DNA from: Spirosoma fluviale
GTDB taxonomy: Bacteria > Bacteroidota > Bacteroidia > Cytophagales > Spirosomataceae
DNA: 64,000 nucleotides
Assembly (NCBI RefSeq): GCF_900230225.1
Contig: NZ_OCNH01000005.1
Location: 1-64,000, forward strand
Direction of reading: 5' to 3'
A model generated the notes under the pieces. That model was given only the letters and a program-made list of their open reading frames with translations. It did not search any database and had not been told where the DNA came from. Each line of letters begins with the position of its first letter. Position 1 is the first letter of the stretch. The position numbers and the translations under genes were made by a program. Shown in pieces: positions 24,207 through 34,293 of the stretch.

Positions 24207-25577
24207 ATGGAAATTTTTCAGCAAATTTTATTTGTCGCGGCTTTAGCAGCCGTGGCCTGGTACATAACGAAGCGCGTTCGGCTTATTTCACGAGCGATTA
24301 AGCTCGGTCGCGCTGAAGATCGGACCGATCATCCCGATGAGCGACTGAAAACAATGCTGCTGGTAGCGTTCGGTCAGAAGAAGATGTTTGCTAATCCATT
24401 GGTGGGTGTAATGCACTTTGTCATTTATGCAGGGTTCATTATTATCAACCTCGAAATCCTGGAGATCATTCTGGATGGCATTCTGGGTACTCACCGATTG
24501 TTCGCGCCATATATCACACCCGTTTACCCCTTTCTGATCAATGTATTTGAGGTGCTGGCCTTTGGCGTACTGGCGGTCTGCGTGGTGTTCCTGTGCCGTC
24601 GGTTTATGGCGAAAGTAAGCCGGTTTCAGCCCGAACGTCACCGCGAAATGGCTCGCTGGCCTCAGACCGATGCCGCCATTATTCTGATCGCCGAGATTCT
24701 GCTCATGATCGCCTTCCTCACCTGGAATGCGTCCGACAGTGTGCTTCGTGACCGGGGCGTTGGACACTACGGCGAGTTACAAGGTGTTGTACCCGACTTT
24801 ATCATCAGCCAATACCTGAAGCCACTCTTCACAAATTTCAGTGATGCTGCTCTGGTGGCCTATGAGCGGGTCTCCTGGTGGTTTCATATACTGGGCATTC
24901 TGGCTTTCGCCGTGTATGTGACTTACTCCAAGCACCTGCATATTGCGCTCGGTTTCCCGAATGTCTACTTCTCTGATCTCCAACCCAAAGGCGAGATGCA
25001 GAACATGCCCGAAATTACCAAAGAGGTACAACTTGCCCTTGGCCTGCCTCTTACAACTGAAATAGATGGCTCACAAACGAACGATAATGGGGAGCAGCCG
25101 GCAGAGATTGGTCGGTTTGGGGCTAAAGACGTACAGGATCTGAAATGGATAAACCTGATGAACGCCTATAGCTGCACCGAATGCGGACGTTGTACGGCGG
25201 CTTGTCCGGCCAATATTACCGGCAAAAAACTGTCGCCCCGTAAGATCATGATGGACACCCGCGACCGGCTCGAAGAAATCCAGCATGGCTGGAAAACGAA
25301 CGGACCGGACTACCGCGACGATAAATCATTGCTGAACGACTACATCACCGCCGAAGAACTCAATGCCTGTACTACCTGCCAGGCCTGTGTGAACGCCTGC
25401 CCAATCAACATTAATCCGCTGGACATTATCCTCCAGTTGCGCCGGTATCGCGTCATGGAAGAATCGCAGGCACCGGCCTCCTGGAATGCCATGTTCAGTA
25501 ATATTGAAAATAACATGGCCCCCTGGAAATTCTCACCCAGCAATCGATTCAACTGGGCCGATCAGGTGAATGACTAA
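24207..25577 (+). CDS. Membrane (Fe-S)-binding oxidoreductase subunit (NarI/HdrD-like fusion)
   Basis: The N-terminal ~250 residues contain about six membrane helices with histidines suited to haem b, like NarI or HdrE. The C-terminal part carries two [4Fe-4S] motifs, CTECGRCTAACP and CTTCQACVNACP, each followed by proline. The protein would pass electrons between the quinone pool and a soluble partner. The next gene encodes a CCG-domain protein, so the pair resembles the HdrDE/GlpC type of electron-transfer module. The true electron donor is unknown. The length is 456 residues. It is divergent from tRNA-Phe. Confidence 0.85.
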   Translation: MEIFQQILFVAALAAVAWYITKRVRLISRAIKLGRAEDRTDHPDERLKTMLLVAFGQKKMFANPLVGVMHFVIYAGFIIINLEILEIILDGILGTHRLFAPYITPVYPFLINVFEVLAFGVLAVCVVFLCRRFMAKVSRFQPERHREMARWPQTDAAIILIAEILLMIAFLTWNASDSVLRDRGVGHYGELQGVVPDFIISQYLKPLFTNFSDAALVAYERVSWWFHILGILAFAVYVTYSKHLHIALGFPNVYFSDLQPKGEMQNMPEITKEVQLALGLPLTTEIDGSQTNDNGEQPAEIGRFGAKDVQDLKWINLMNAYSCTECGRCTAACPANITGKKLSPRKIMMDTRDRLEEIQHGWKTNGPDYRDDKSLLNDYITAEELNACTTCQACVNACPININPLDIILQLRRYRVMEESQAPASWNAMFSNIENNMAPWKFSPSNRFNWADQVND

Positions 25578-25602
25578 CCATTGCGCAAAAGACATACTGA
25601 CG

Positions 25603-26403
25603 ATGACGACTGAAAAAACATATAAAGTACCGACAATGGCCGACATGGCCGCTTCGGGCGAAGAACCCGAAATTCTGTTCTGGGTTGGCTGCGCTGGCTC
25701 GTTCGACGACCGGTACAAACGCGTAACCATTGCTTTCGTTCGCATTTTAAACCACGTGGGTATTAAGTTCGCTGTTTTAGGACCCGAAGAGGGCTGTACC
25801 GGCGATCCGGCCCGACGCGCCGGAAACGAGTTCCTGTTCCAGATGCAGGCCATGTCCAATATTCAGGTGTTGAACGGTTATAATGTCAAGAAAATCGTGA
25901 CGGCCTGCCCTCACTGCTTTAATACCCTTAAAAACGAGTATCCAGAGTTAGGCGGTAACTACGAAGTTATCCATCACTCACAGTTTTTACAGGGACTAAT
26001 TAACGAAGGCCGGGTGCGGGTAAAAGATGGCGAATCGTTCAAAGGCCGCCGGATCACCTTTCACGACTCCTGCTACCTGGGTCGGGCTAACAAGATATAT
26101 GAAGCTCCCCGCGAAGTATTAGCCGCGCTGGATGCCGATCTGGTGGAGATGAAACGAGTTCGTGCCAACGGTCTCTGCTGCGGTGCGGGCGGTGGCCAGT
26201 ATTTCAAAGAGCCGGAGCCGGGCAAGAAAGATGTGAACGTAGAGCGCGTTGAAGAAGCGCTTAGCACCGGTGCCGATACCATCGCCGTTGCCTGTCCGTT
26301 CTGCATGACGATGATGTCGGACGGCGTCAAGAACAAGAATAAAGAAGATTCCGTCAGGGTCTACGACATTTCGGAACTCATCGCCCAGGGCCAGGGGTTG
26401 TGA
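25603..26403 (+). CDS. CCG-domain (HdrB/GlpC-like) Fe-S protein
   Basis: This is a soluble protein with two cysteine-rich CCG-type blocks. The first runs from WVGCAGSFDDR through EEGCTGDPARR to CPHCFNTLKNEYP. The second runs from HDSCYLGRANKIYE through LCCGAGGGQYF to CPFCMTMM. Such domains bind a non-cubane or [4Fe-4S] cluster in heterodisulfide reductase and related oxidoreductases. The upstream membrane Fe-S subunit is its probable partner. I chose ATG 25603 (MTTEKTYKVPTMADMA); an ATG at 25570 overlaps the previous stop and is an alternative. The length is 266 residues. The substrate is unknown. Confidence 0.85.
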   Translation: MTTEKTYKVPTMADMAASGEEPEILFWVGCAGSFDDRYKRVTIAFVRILNHVGIKFAVLGPEEGCTGDPARRAGNEFLFQMQAMSNIQVLNGYNVKKIVTACPHCFNTLKNEYPELGGNYEVIHHSQFLQGLINEGRVRVKDGESFKGRRITFHDSCYLGRANKIYEAPREVLAALDADLVEMKRVRANGLCCGAGGGQYFKEPEPGKKDVNVERVEEALSTGADTIAVACPFCMTMMSDGVKNKNKEDSVRVYDISELIAQGQGL

Positions 26404-26406
26404 AAA

Positions 26407-26467
26407 GATGTATGATATATGATGTATCATACACTTTTCGCAAATAATACATCATACATCATACATA
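26407..26467. repeat. ATGTATGAT inverted repeat
   Basis: ATGTATGATATATGATGTAT and ATACATCATACATCATACAT form an almost complete inverted repeat ending six bases before the next start codon. It is one of several unrelated palindrome families in the gaps of this window. Confidence 0.6.
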
Positions 26468-26472
26468 AAATC

Positions 26473-26970
26473 ATGTACGTTGATTTTGACAAATTGCCCG
26501 AAACGGCCCGGGTGTGGGTGTACCAGGCAAATCGTACGTTAGCAGACGGCGAGGTAAGAACGATTGAGGAGGCTTTGCAACCTGCTCTAAGTCAGTGGGC
26601 CGCACACGGGCAACCGTTGCTGGCATCCGCACGGGTTGTTGAAAGTCGTTTTGTGGTGGTTGGTGTCGATGAAGGTTACACACTCCCAAGCGGCTGTTCT
26701 ATTGATTCATCCATGCGGACTATTCAGGAAATCGGCCGTCAGCTAAACGTTGATTTCTTCGACCGGTCGGCGGCTGTGCAGGCGGCTGATGCGACCGTAC
26801 TGACAATTGCCCTGCCAGCCATTAAGGAAGCGGTAGCAAATGGAAACCTGACACCGGATACCACAGTGTTCAATACATTAGTGAAGACAAAAGCGGAGTT
26901 TCTGTCAGACTGGCGGATTCGGGCTGCGAACTCGTGGCTGAAGCGCTATTTCAAGTCAATAACTGCTTAA
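26473..26970 (+). CDS. Conserved cytosolic protein of unknown function
   Basis: This 165-residue protein beginning MYVDFDKLPETARVWVYQAN has no signal peptide or membrane helix. I recognise it as a small family common in Bacteroidota that is sometimes labelled 'ABC transporter ATPase'. No Walker A, signature or Walker B motif is present, so that name should not be used. It is probably a mixed alpha/beta fold, with a conserved-looking SRFVVVGVDEGY strand region and a basic C-terminal helix. It lies between the Fe-S pair and the sigma factor, with a strong terminator after it. The function is unknown. Confidence 0.7.
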   Translation: MYVDFDKLPETARVWVYQANRTLADGEVRTIEEALQPALSQWAAHGQPLLASARVVESRFVVVGVDEGYTLPSGCSIDSSMRTIQEIGRQLNVDFFDRSAAVQAADATVLTIALPAIKEAVANGNLTPDTTVFNTLVKTKAEFLSDWRIRAANSWLKRYFKSITA

Positions 26971-26987
26971 ACGGCCTGTTAAGTGGG

Positions 26988-27034
26988 AAAAGCCGATCAA
27001 TCGCTATTTCTTGGGATAGCAATTGATCGGCTTT
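26988..27034 (+). terminator. Long-stem terminator
   Basis: AAAGCCGATCAATCGCTAT and ATAGCAATTGATCGGCTTT pair over 18 of 19 positions with an eight-base loop, just after the preceding stop codon. Confidence 0.75.
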
Positions 27035-27219
27035 AACGTTGTCAGGTGTTGAAACGTTCACTGCCAAATCGTCATATTAGCCTGATTTTAAACCTTTTTT
27101 TTGAACAAAGGATTGATTTTTGTAGTCAATCTCAGATACGATTCGGCGAATTTGTTTTTCAGAATTATTTAATTCGTTGAGTCCTGCCGACGGTACAACG
27201 GCAATTTACCCTTACTTTT

Positions 27220-27945
27220 ATGGCGACTATACCCGAAGTTATGTCAGATACGCCAACTCGCGACGACCAGGACCGCACCGGCATGCCGGATCACGGCGGC
27301 TCCACTGGGTCAGACCAATTGTTACCAGACGGAGATACCGTCGAACAGCCCTCGGCTGACACACCCGCTCGCCGGTACACCGATGAGCAGAAATATCTGG
27401 TTTTCAATAAGGAGTTTATGCCCCACATTGACTCCATGTACAACTTTGCCTTTCGCCTGACCACCGATGAGGACGACGCCAACGATCTGGTTCAGGATAC
27501 CTATCTGAAGGCATTCAGGTTTATTTCGTCATTTGAGCAAGGAACTAACGCAAAAGCATGGCTGTTTCGGATACTGAAGAACAGCTTCATTAACGATTAT
27601 CGGAAGAAAAGTAAGGAACCGGCTAAGGTGGATTACCAGGACGTTGAAACGACCTATAATTCTGAAGACGCCGAATCTGAACATACGGTCGACCTTCGGG
27701 CCGAATCCGTCTCTGACTTAATCGGCGATGAAGTGGCCACGGCTCTAAACTCGTTGCCTGTTGATTTTCGAACGGTCATTATTCTCTGCGACATCGAAGG
27801 ATTTACCTACGAGGAAATGGCCAAAATTCTGGATATACCAATTGGTACAGTTCGGTCCCGCTTGCATAGAGCTCGTAACCTGTTGAAAGAAAAATTGCGC
27901 GATTACGCATCCTCAATGGGTTATAATGAAGAAAGTGAAGAATAA
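27220..27945 (+). CDS. RNA polymerase sigma factor, ECF type
   Basis: This is a group 4 (ECF) sigma-70 factor. Region 2 is HIDSMYNFAFRLT, DDANDLVQDTYLKAFRFI and NAKAWLFRILKN. Region 4 is VIILCDIEGFTYEEMAKILD with the helix-turn-helix IPIGTVRSRLHRARNLL. The ~55-residue N-terminal extension, rich in Asp, Gly and Pro, is longer than in usual homologues. The true start may be internal, but MATIPEVMSD is the first clear ATG. The next gene, 80 nt downstream, encodes a small cysteine-rich protein that could be its anti-sigma factor. This type is widely conserved in Cytophagales. Confidence 0.9.
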   Translation: MATIPEVMSDTPTRDDQDRTGMPDHGGSTGSDQLLPDGDTVEQPSADTPARRYTDEQKYLVFNKEFMPHIDSMYNFAFRLTTDEDDANDLVQDTYLKAFRFISSFEQGTNAKAWLFRILKNSFINDYRKKSKEPAKVDYQDVETTYNSEDAESEHTVDLRAESVSDLIGDEVATALNSLPVDFRTVIILCDIEGFTYEEMAKILDIPIGTVRSRLHRARNLLKEKLRDYASSMGYNEESEE

Positions 27946-28025
27946 ACCGAACTTTTTATAAGGCTATTTTGGTTCTGCTAATAACTTAACGTATTATTAT
28001 TCTTGGAATAAATAAAATTTTTCCA

Positions 28026-28319
28026 ATGCAAACGTCGTCGTCACTATCATCTTCTTCATCAGACTCCAAGCCACAGATGAAAGAACATTGCGACCATCAG
28101 GTCGACTGCTTGAAGATGATTCAGTTGATCCTGGATGGAGAAGCTACAGACCAGCAACTCGCCCGATTAAAAGCTAATCTGGTATCCTGTCAACCGTGTA
28201 TCCAAATGTATCACCTCGAACAAGAGGTAAAAGAGTTGTTAACGAAGCGAATGGAAAAGAAGTGCTGCCCTGAACAGTTAGTGGCAACGATCAAATCCAA
28301 GATCCTGACGTTTAGCTAA
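28026..28319 (+). CDS. Zinc-finger anti-sigma-like protein
   Basis: This 97-residue soluble protein has a serine-rich N-terminus followed by a segment like the ZAS/zf-HC2 fold: DCLKMIQLILDGEATDQQ, then CQPCIQMYHLEQEVKELL. The conserved anti-sigma motif is H-x3-C-x2-C. Here the CxxC pair is present but the His position is Asn. Two more cysteines (KKCC) lie near the C-terminus. Position directly after the sigma factor supports an anti-sigma or redox-sensing role. With the altered His, zinc binding may differ or use another residue. A terminator follows. Confidence 0.7.
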   Translation: MQTSSSLSSSSSDSKPQMKEHCDHQVDCLKMIQLILDGEATDQQLARLKANLVSCQPCIQMYHLEQEVKELLTKRMEKKCCPEQLVATIKSKILTFS

Positions 28320-28335
28320 TTCCTAAAGACATTTG

Positions 28336-28390
28336 ATTGGGGTAATTAGGGTGAAGCTGGCAAAGCTAACCTTGATTACCCCAATTTTAT
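28336..28390 (+). terminator. Terminator after the sigma/anti-sigma pair
   Basis: ATTGGGGTAAT and ATTACCCCAAT flank a 28-nt loop and are followed by TTTTAT. Confidence 0.65.
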
Positions 28391-28418
28391 TATAGATTCA
28401 ACCAATTGATATCCTGCC

Positions 28419-29018
28419 GTGGACGGTAAACTGATCATTTTTTCTGCCCCTTCCGGTTCGGGCAAGACTACCATTGTCAAGCATCTGCTGGCCGAGAACA
28501 ACAATCTCGGCTTTTCCATTTCAGCCTGCACCCGCGACCGTCGGGGCCGCGCCGAAGAAAACGGCAAGGATTATTACTTCCTCACGCCGGAGGAATTCAA
28601 GCAGCGCATTGATAATGACGAATTCGTTGAATGGGAAGAAGTCTATGTAGGAGCTTTCTACGGTACGCTTAAATCCGAAATCGAACGACTCTGGCAGAGT
28701 GGCAAGCACGTGTTGTTCGATGTGGACGTACAGGGTGGTTTGAAATTAAAGGAATACTACGGGGACAAAGCCCTGGCCGTTTTCGTAAAAGTGCCGGATG
28801 AGGAAACCCTGCGCCAACGCCTGATTGGCCGTGGTTCCGAAACGGAAGAAAGCTTATCCAAACGTTTGTTTAAAGTCCACTTCGAAATGAGCTTTCAGGA
28901 CCAATTCGATGTAATTCTGGTAAACGACGACCTGGAAACATCGCTCCAAAAAGCCCAGAAACTGGTCGATGATTTTGTAAGAGAGAACAAGGTGCCTGCG
29001 GTGGGGATCGTTATTTGA
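28419..29018 (+). CDS. gmk: Guanylate kinase
   Basis: Gmk phosphorylates GMP to GDP with ATP in the cytoplasm. The P-loop APSGSGKTT is at residues 10-18. The GMP-binding blocks STCRD-like [21 protein letters not shown] and [12 protein letters not shown], and the lid region [17 protein letters not shown], are all present. The length of 199 residues is normal. The only start in reach of the P-loop is GTG 28419; no ATG fits. A very long inverted repeat separates it from nadD. Confidence 0.95.
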   Translation: MDGKLIIFSAPSGSGKTTIVKHLLAENNNLGFSISACTRDRRGRAEENGKDYYFLTPEEFKQRIDNDEFVEWEEVYVGAFYGTLKSEIERLWQSGKHVLFDVDVQGGLKLKEYYGDKALAVFVKVPDEETLRQRLIGRGSETEESLSKRLFKVHFEMSFQDQFDVILVNDDLETSLQKAQKLVDDFVRENKVPAVGIVI

Positions 29019-29020
29019 TA

Positions 29021-29149
29021 GTATTAGGAGCGAGGACGGGGCCGCCCGGCGGTGAGGAGCGGGAATGGCTGGCGCAAGCGAGGCTTTGCACCCGCCGTTT
29101 TTGCTCCTCACCGCCGGGCGGCCCCGTCCTCGCTCCTCGCTCCTAATAC
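29021..29149. repeat. Very long GC-rich inverted repeat between gmk and nadD
   Basis: A 40-nt arm at 29021-29060 (starting GTATTAGGAGCGAGGACGGG) is matched by its complement at 29103-29149. The right arm carries an extra 7-nt tandem copy (GAGGAGC type). The loop is 42 nt. The right arm ends five bases before the nadD start codon, so if transcribed it would fold over the ribosome-binding region. Confidence 0.8.
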
Positions 29150-29154
29150 AGACA

Positions 29155-29727
29155 ATGAAAATTGGTTTATTCTTTGGCTCGTTCAACCCGATTCACGTTG
29201 GGCATTTGATCATCGCTAACACGATGGCGACAACGACCGACCTCGAACAGGTGTGGTTTGTAGTATCTCCCCAGAATCCGTTTAAGAAGACGAAAAGCCT
29301 GCTGCACGAGTTTGACCGGCTCGATATGGTAGAACGTGCCATTGCCGATAACAGCCGCCTGAAAGCGACGAACATTGAGTTTTCGATGCCCAAGCCCAGC
29401 TACACCATCGACACGCTGACCCGGCTTGGCGAGAAATACCCTCAACATACGTTCCGGCTCATCATGGGCGAAGACAATCTGGAGCAGTTTGCCAATTGGA
29501 AGAATTACGACAAGATTCTGGAATACTACGGGCTATATGTGTATCCACGGCCCAAAAGCAAAGAGAGCGAATTCAAAATTCACCCGAACGTTCGACTAGT
29601 TGAAGCGCCCCTTTTAGATATATCTGCTACGTTTATTCGCGACAGTATCTGCGCCAACAGGTCCATCCGGTACATGGTGCCGGATGTGGTGGAAGAGATG
29701 ATCGAGCGGAAGAAGTTTTATATTTAA
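29155..29727 (+). CDS. nadD: Nicotinate-nucleotide adenylyltransferase
   Basis: NadD transfers AMP from ATP to nicotinate mononucleotide, the middle step of NAD synthesis. The nucleotidyltransferase motif GSFNPIHVGH is at residues 8-17 and ISATFIR near the C-terminus is the second ATP motif. LIMGEDNLEQFANWKNYDKI is the family block in between. The length of 190 residues is typical. I chose ATG 29155 because it begins MKIGLFFGSF. The open frame extends upstream only through the inverted repeat. It probably forms a unit with gmk. Confidence 0.94.
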   Translation: MKIGLFFGSFNPIHVGHLIIANTMATTTDLEQVWFVVSPQNPFKKTKSLLHEFDRLDMVERAIADNSRLKATNIEFSMPKPSYTIDTLTRLGEKYPQHTFRLIMGEDNLEQFANWKNYDKILEYYGLYVYPRPKSKESEFKIHPNVRLVEAPLLDISATFIRDSICANRSIRYMVPDVVEEMIERKKFYI

Positions 29728-29737
29728 CGTACCCACA

Positions 29738-29800
29738 CGTACCCATGGACTTTAGTCCGTGTTTTTACACACAAACACGGACTAAAGTCCGTGGGTACGT
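29738..29800. repeat. 28-bp inverted repeat with inner palindrome
   Basis: The left arm at 29738-29765 and right arm at 29773-29800 match in 27 of 28 positions (core GGACTTTAGTCC). It lies between the convergent nadD and lipoprotein genes. Confidence 0.75.
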
Positions 29801-29803
29801 AGA

Positions 29804-30184
29804 TCACGGGAGACCGTTCTGGAACGTAATCTCCGTAGCCAAACCAATAGCGCTCATTCGAATAGCGACTGATCGACTGGTTGATTTAACGCCTGCCTGA
29901 TCGCACTGAGGACCTTTTTCGAGGAAGTAGATGTAAAACTTCTGGTTTCGATCGGCAATCTGGTTCACGTCCGGCCGACCGAGGAGTTCGCCGATCGTAT
30001 TCGCTGACTTACCCTTCAGATTCTGAATTTCGGCTCTAAAGTCTGGTTCGAGTTTGGCCCGGATACCATAACAGCCGCCCCGGTCTCCGCGCCATTTCTT
30101 TATATCGAGTTTACCAAACTGGTCTGGGGTGGAGCTGCACCCACTTGCCAGCATAACAGCGAAAGCTGTGTAAAAGAACTTCAT
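29804..30184 (-). CDS. Small lipoprotein with BamE/SmpA-like fold
   Basis: The signal MKFFYTAFAVMLASGC ends in a lipobox. The mature part of about 110 residues has ELLGRPDVNQIADRNQKFYIYFL and a final VAIRMSAIGLATEITFQ strand. This turn after a 'gRPd' motif and the strand pattern resemble the BamE/SmpA/OmlA fold. That is a structural guess, not a family match. I started it at ATG 30184; the frame extends further upstream without a signal-like start. The gene lies downstream of the M28 peptidase on the same strand with a hairpin between. Confidence 0.65.
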   Translation of the reverse strand: MKFFYTAFAVMLASGCSSTPDQFGKLDIKKWRGDRGGCYGIRAKLEPDFRAEIQNLKGKSANTIGELLGRPDVNQIADRNQKFYIYFLEKGPQCDQAGVKSTSRSVAIRMSAIGLATEITFQNGLP

Positions 30185-30205
30185 AGTGTAGTGATGGCTT
30201 AGTAG

Positions 30206-30231
30206 AAAGGCACCGCCTGAGCGGTGCCTTT
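30206..30231. terminator. Hairpin between M28 peptidase and lipoprotein genes
   Basis: AAAGGCACCGC-CTGA-GCGGTGCCTTT is a perfect 11-bp stem just after the peptidase stop codon. The T-runs are short, so termination may be partial. Confidence 0.65.
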
Positions 30232-30236
30232 CGTTG

Positions 30237-31268
30237 TTATTGTTGCTCGTTATAAAGCACCTGTAGCAGCGTTTGCCCAACGGCTTTTAGCGTGCCCCGG
30301 TCAATATTGCTCATGTTATCCTCGGCGGTGTGCCAGGCAGGGAAGAAGCCGCCCGTACCGATGTTTGTATGAATGATATCAATCATCGGAATCTTGGCGA
30401 TGGTATTCGGAGCTACGTGATCGTCGGTTATTTGACCACCGGGTGTGTCGATAAAATACTGACTATAACCGGCCCGGCTGGCGGTTTGCCAAACATTATT
30501 CACCACCGTTGGCGCAAACTGCATCGATAATCCTTCTTTGGCAAACGTAGCGCCTTTAGCGCCAACCATATCCAGCAAGATGCCGTAGTAAGCGGAATAG
30601 CCCGGTTTATGCAGGTTTTTGGCCCAGTAGCGGGAACCCAGGCAGAAACCGATGTAATCGAACTGGTTACCGCTTTCTTTCTCAAAGTCACCAGTAGCTT
30701 TTTCCCCATTACCCCAGTCTTCGGCATCGAAGAAAATAATGTCGATACCAACGGAGGGCTTTTGCTGGCTTTGCTGAATGGTACGCGCCAGTTCGAGCAA
30801 AACGCCAACCCCACTGGCTCCGTCATTGGCAGCCGTAACGGGTTTGCTTTGGTCGGCTTTATCTTCGTCGGCGTCAGCGTGAGGGCGGGAGTCCCAGTGC
30901 GAAGCCAGCACAATCCGCTTCGTTGCCTGAGGATTGATACTGCCGATGATGTTGCGGGCGTTCAGTTTCTTACCGTCCCAGGTAGTTGCCACAAACGATT
31001 GCTCCGTCACCTCACAGCCAAACTGTTTCAGTTTAGTCGCCAGATAATTGCCGGTTTGAACGTGCGCGGGCGTGTTTGGTACGCGAGGTCCAAACTTTAC
31101 CTGCTGGTCTACATACGTATAAGCCGAATCGGCATTGAAAGCCGGGGCCGAAACCATGGCGGGTTGTGCCGTGGTCTGTGTGGTGTCGCTTTGCGACTGC
31201 TTGGTTCGGCAGGCACCGGCTGTCAATAGCAATAGCGCCGGAACTAAGAGTAATGAAGATTTAGTCAT
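30237..31268 (-). CDS. M28 family zinc peptidase / glutaminyl cyclase-like lipoprotein
   Basis: This exported lipoprotein (signal ends LLLTAGAC) has an M28-type catalytic domain. The metal region SHWDSRPHAD carries the first His/Asp ligands, TAANDGASGVG the bridging Asp, FFDAEDWG the catalytic Glu region and the final HTAEDNMSNID a ligand His. The EDW and overall pattern are closest to bacterial glutaminyl-peptide cyclotransferases, which form pyroglutamate at protein N-termini. In type IX secreting Bacteroidota such enzymes act on exported proteins. An aminopeptidase remains possible. The length is 343 residues. Confidence 0.82.
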   Translation of the reverse strand: MTKSSLLLVPALLLLTAGACRTKQSQSDTTQTTAQPAMVSAPAFNADSAYTYVDQQVKFGPRVPNTPAHVQTGNYLATKLKQFGCEVTEQSFVATTWDGKKLNARNIIGSINPQATKRIVLASHWDSRPHADADEDKADQSKPVTAANDGASGVGVLLELARTIQQSQQKPSVGIDIIFFDAEDWGNGEKATGDFEKESGNQFDYIGFCLGSRYWAKNLHKPGYSAYYGILLDMVGAKGATFAKEGLSMQFAPTVVNNVWQTASRAGYSQYFIDTPGGQITDDHVAPNTIAKIPMIDIIHTNIGTGGFFPAWHTAEDNMSNIDRGTLKAVGQTLLQVLYNEQQ

Positions 31269-31277
31269 TGAAGTAAG

Positions 31278-31348
31278 TCTGAGCTAAGCTCCAGCTTGGC
31301 CCTGATTCTTTATACTAGGCTTGGGCCAAGCTGGAGCTTAGCCCAGAC
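31278..31348. repeat. 25-bp inverted repeat (GGGCCAAGCTGGAGC family)
   Basis: The left arm GTCTGAGCTAAGCTCCAGCT... at 31278-31302 and its complement at 31323-31348 differ in one position, with a 20-nt loop. Related sequence occurs at 14577 and 34270, so this is a dispersed family. Confidence 0.75.
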
Positions 31349-31349
31349 A

Positions 31350-32849
<1,500 letters not shown>

Positions 32850-33002
32850 TCGATGTTAGGTCATGATGCCGTTTTTGTTCGGCGGTGGCCGGGTCAAAAA
32901 CAGGCACCCAAAGTTAGGGATTGTTCGGCGGAAAACGGTAGCCCGGATGCTTTTGGCTATATTCGCATTTCATTTTGAAAATTGACCGTCTCTGGTTCTG
33001 TA

Positions 33003-34199
33003 ATGCAGATAGTTGAGGTAGGCGAGAACGCCCAATACAAGAAAGAATTTATTCAGTTTCCCGTACGTCTCTACCGTGCTGATTCATGCTGGATACGGCC
33101 ATTGGATGCCGACGTTGAAGAGGTGTTCGACTCGGCCCGTAACAAACGCTTTGAGCATGGCGAATGCGTCCGGTATTTGTTACTGAACGACAAAGGCGAA
33201 ACCATTGGCCGTGTAGCAGCTTTCATTGACCATGAAATCGCTAACCTCGACAACGACCAGCCTACGGGCGGATTAGGCTTTTTCGAGTGCATCGACGATC
33301 AGGCGGCCGCTTTTGCGCTCTTCGATGCCGGTAAAGCCTGGCTACAGAGCCGGGGAATGGAAGCTATGGACGGCCCCATTAACTTTGGCGACCGCGACCG
33401 CTGGTGGGGTTTGCTGGTAGACGGGTTCGACCGGGAGCCGAACTATTGTATGCCTTATACCAAGCCGTACTACATTCCGCTCTTCGAAAATTACGGTTTT
33501 AAGGATTATTTCAAGCAGTATACGTTCGGTATTCCAACAACCTGGTCGAAATTAACGGAGATGTCGCAGGCGGTGAAAGACCGCGCCCAGCGCATATTCC
33601 AGAACCCGGACTATACTTTCCGAACCATCGACAAGAAACAGTTACCAGCAGCGGCCGAGCAGTTTCGGCATATTTATAACGCAGCCTGGGGCGGGCATAG
33701 TGGCGTAAAGGAAATGTCGGCGGCACAGGCCCAGTTACTCATGCAGAAGCTAAAGCCGGTTATCGACGAAAAAATTATTTATTTCGCTTATTACCACGAC
33801 GAACCGGTTGCGTTTTTTGTCTGCCTGCCCGAGTTAAATCAGGTGTTCAAGTACGTAAACGGCAAACTTGATCTGATTGGTAAGCTGAAGTTTCTTTGGC
33901 ACATGCTGCTGAAAACAAACCGGAAAGCGTTTGGGGTAGTCTTTGGCGTAGCGCCGGAACATCAGGGAAAAGGGGTCGAAGCGGCAATTGCCCTTCGGAT
34001 GCCGCACGAAGCCGATCACAATCCCAACTTTCAGTATACCGAACTTGAAATGAACTGGGTTGGCGATTTCAACCCGATTATGGTGCGATTTGTGAGTCAG
34101 CTGGGTTCAAAGATCGTTAAGACGCACGTTACCTACCGCAAATTATTCGACGAAACCAAGCCGTTTAAACGCTGCCCGGTCATTGGGCGGAAGAAGTAA
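33003..34199 (+). CDS. GNAT-fold protein of the large (about 400-residue) type
   Basis: The C-terminal half has a GNAT motif: FGVVFGVAPEHQGKGVEAAIALRM with the Q-x-x-G-x-G-type acyl-CoA loop. The N-terminal ~190 residues (with EAMDGPINFGDRDRWWGLLVDGF) are conserved in the family and may be a degenerate second acetyltransferase domain. Homologues are sometimes labelled GTP cyclohydrolase without support, and I see no motif for that. The substrate is unknown. I used ATG 33003; a TTG seven codons upstream is possible. It is monocistronic between cysS and the PfkB kinase. Confidence 0.72.
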   Translation: MQIVEVGENAQYKKEFIQFPVRLYRADSCWIRPLDADVEEVFDSARNKRFEHGECVRYLLLNDKGETIGRVAAFIDHEIANLDNDQPTGGLGFFECIDDQAAAFALFDAGKAWLQSRGMEAMDGPINFGDRDRWWGLLVDGFDREPNYCMPYTKPYYIPLFENYGFKDYFKQYTFGIPTTWSKLTEMSQAVKDRAQRIFQNPDYTFRTIDKKQLPAAAEQFRHIYNAAWGGHSGVKEMSAAQAQLLMQKLKPVIDEKIIYFAYYHDEPVAFFVCLPELNQVFKYVNGKLDLIGKLKFLWHMLLKTNRKAFGVVFGVAPEHQGKGVEAAIALRMPHEADHNPNFQYTELEMNWVGDFNPIMVRFVSQLGSKIVKTHVTYRKLFDETKPFKRCPVIGRKK

Positions 34200-34293
34200 T
34201 TGTCCGGATCAGACCGCTACAGCGGACCGTTCCCATCTGGTCATATACCTATAACTCCAACGAGCCAAACGGGAGCTTGGCCCAGACAAAACA

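Noticed and set aside
26473-26970. ABC transporter ATPase, the name often given to this family
   Set aside because: Walker A, signature and Walker B motifs are all absent and the protein is only 165 residues.
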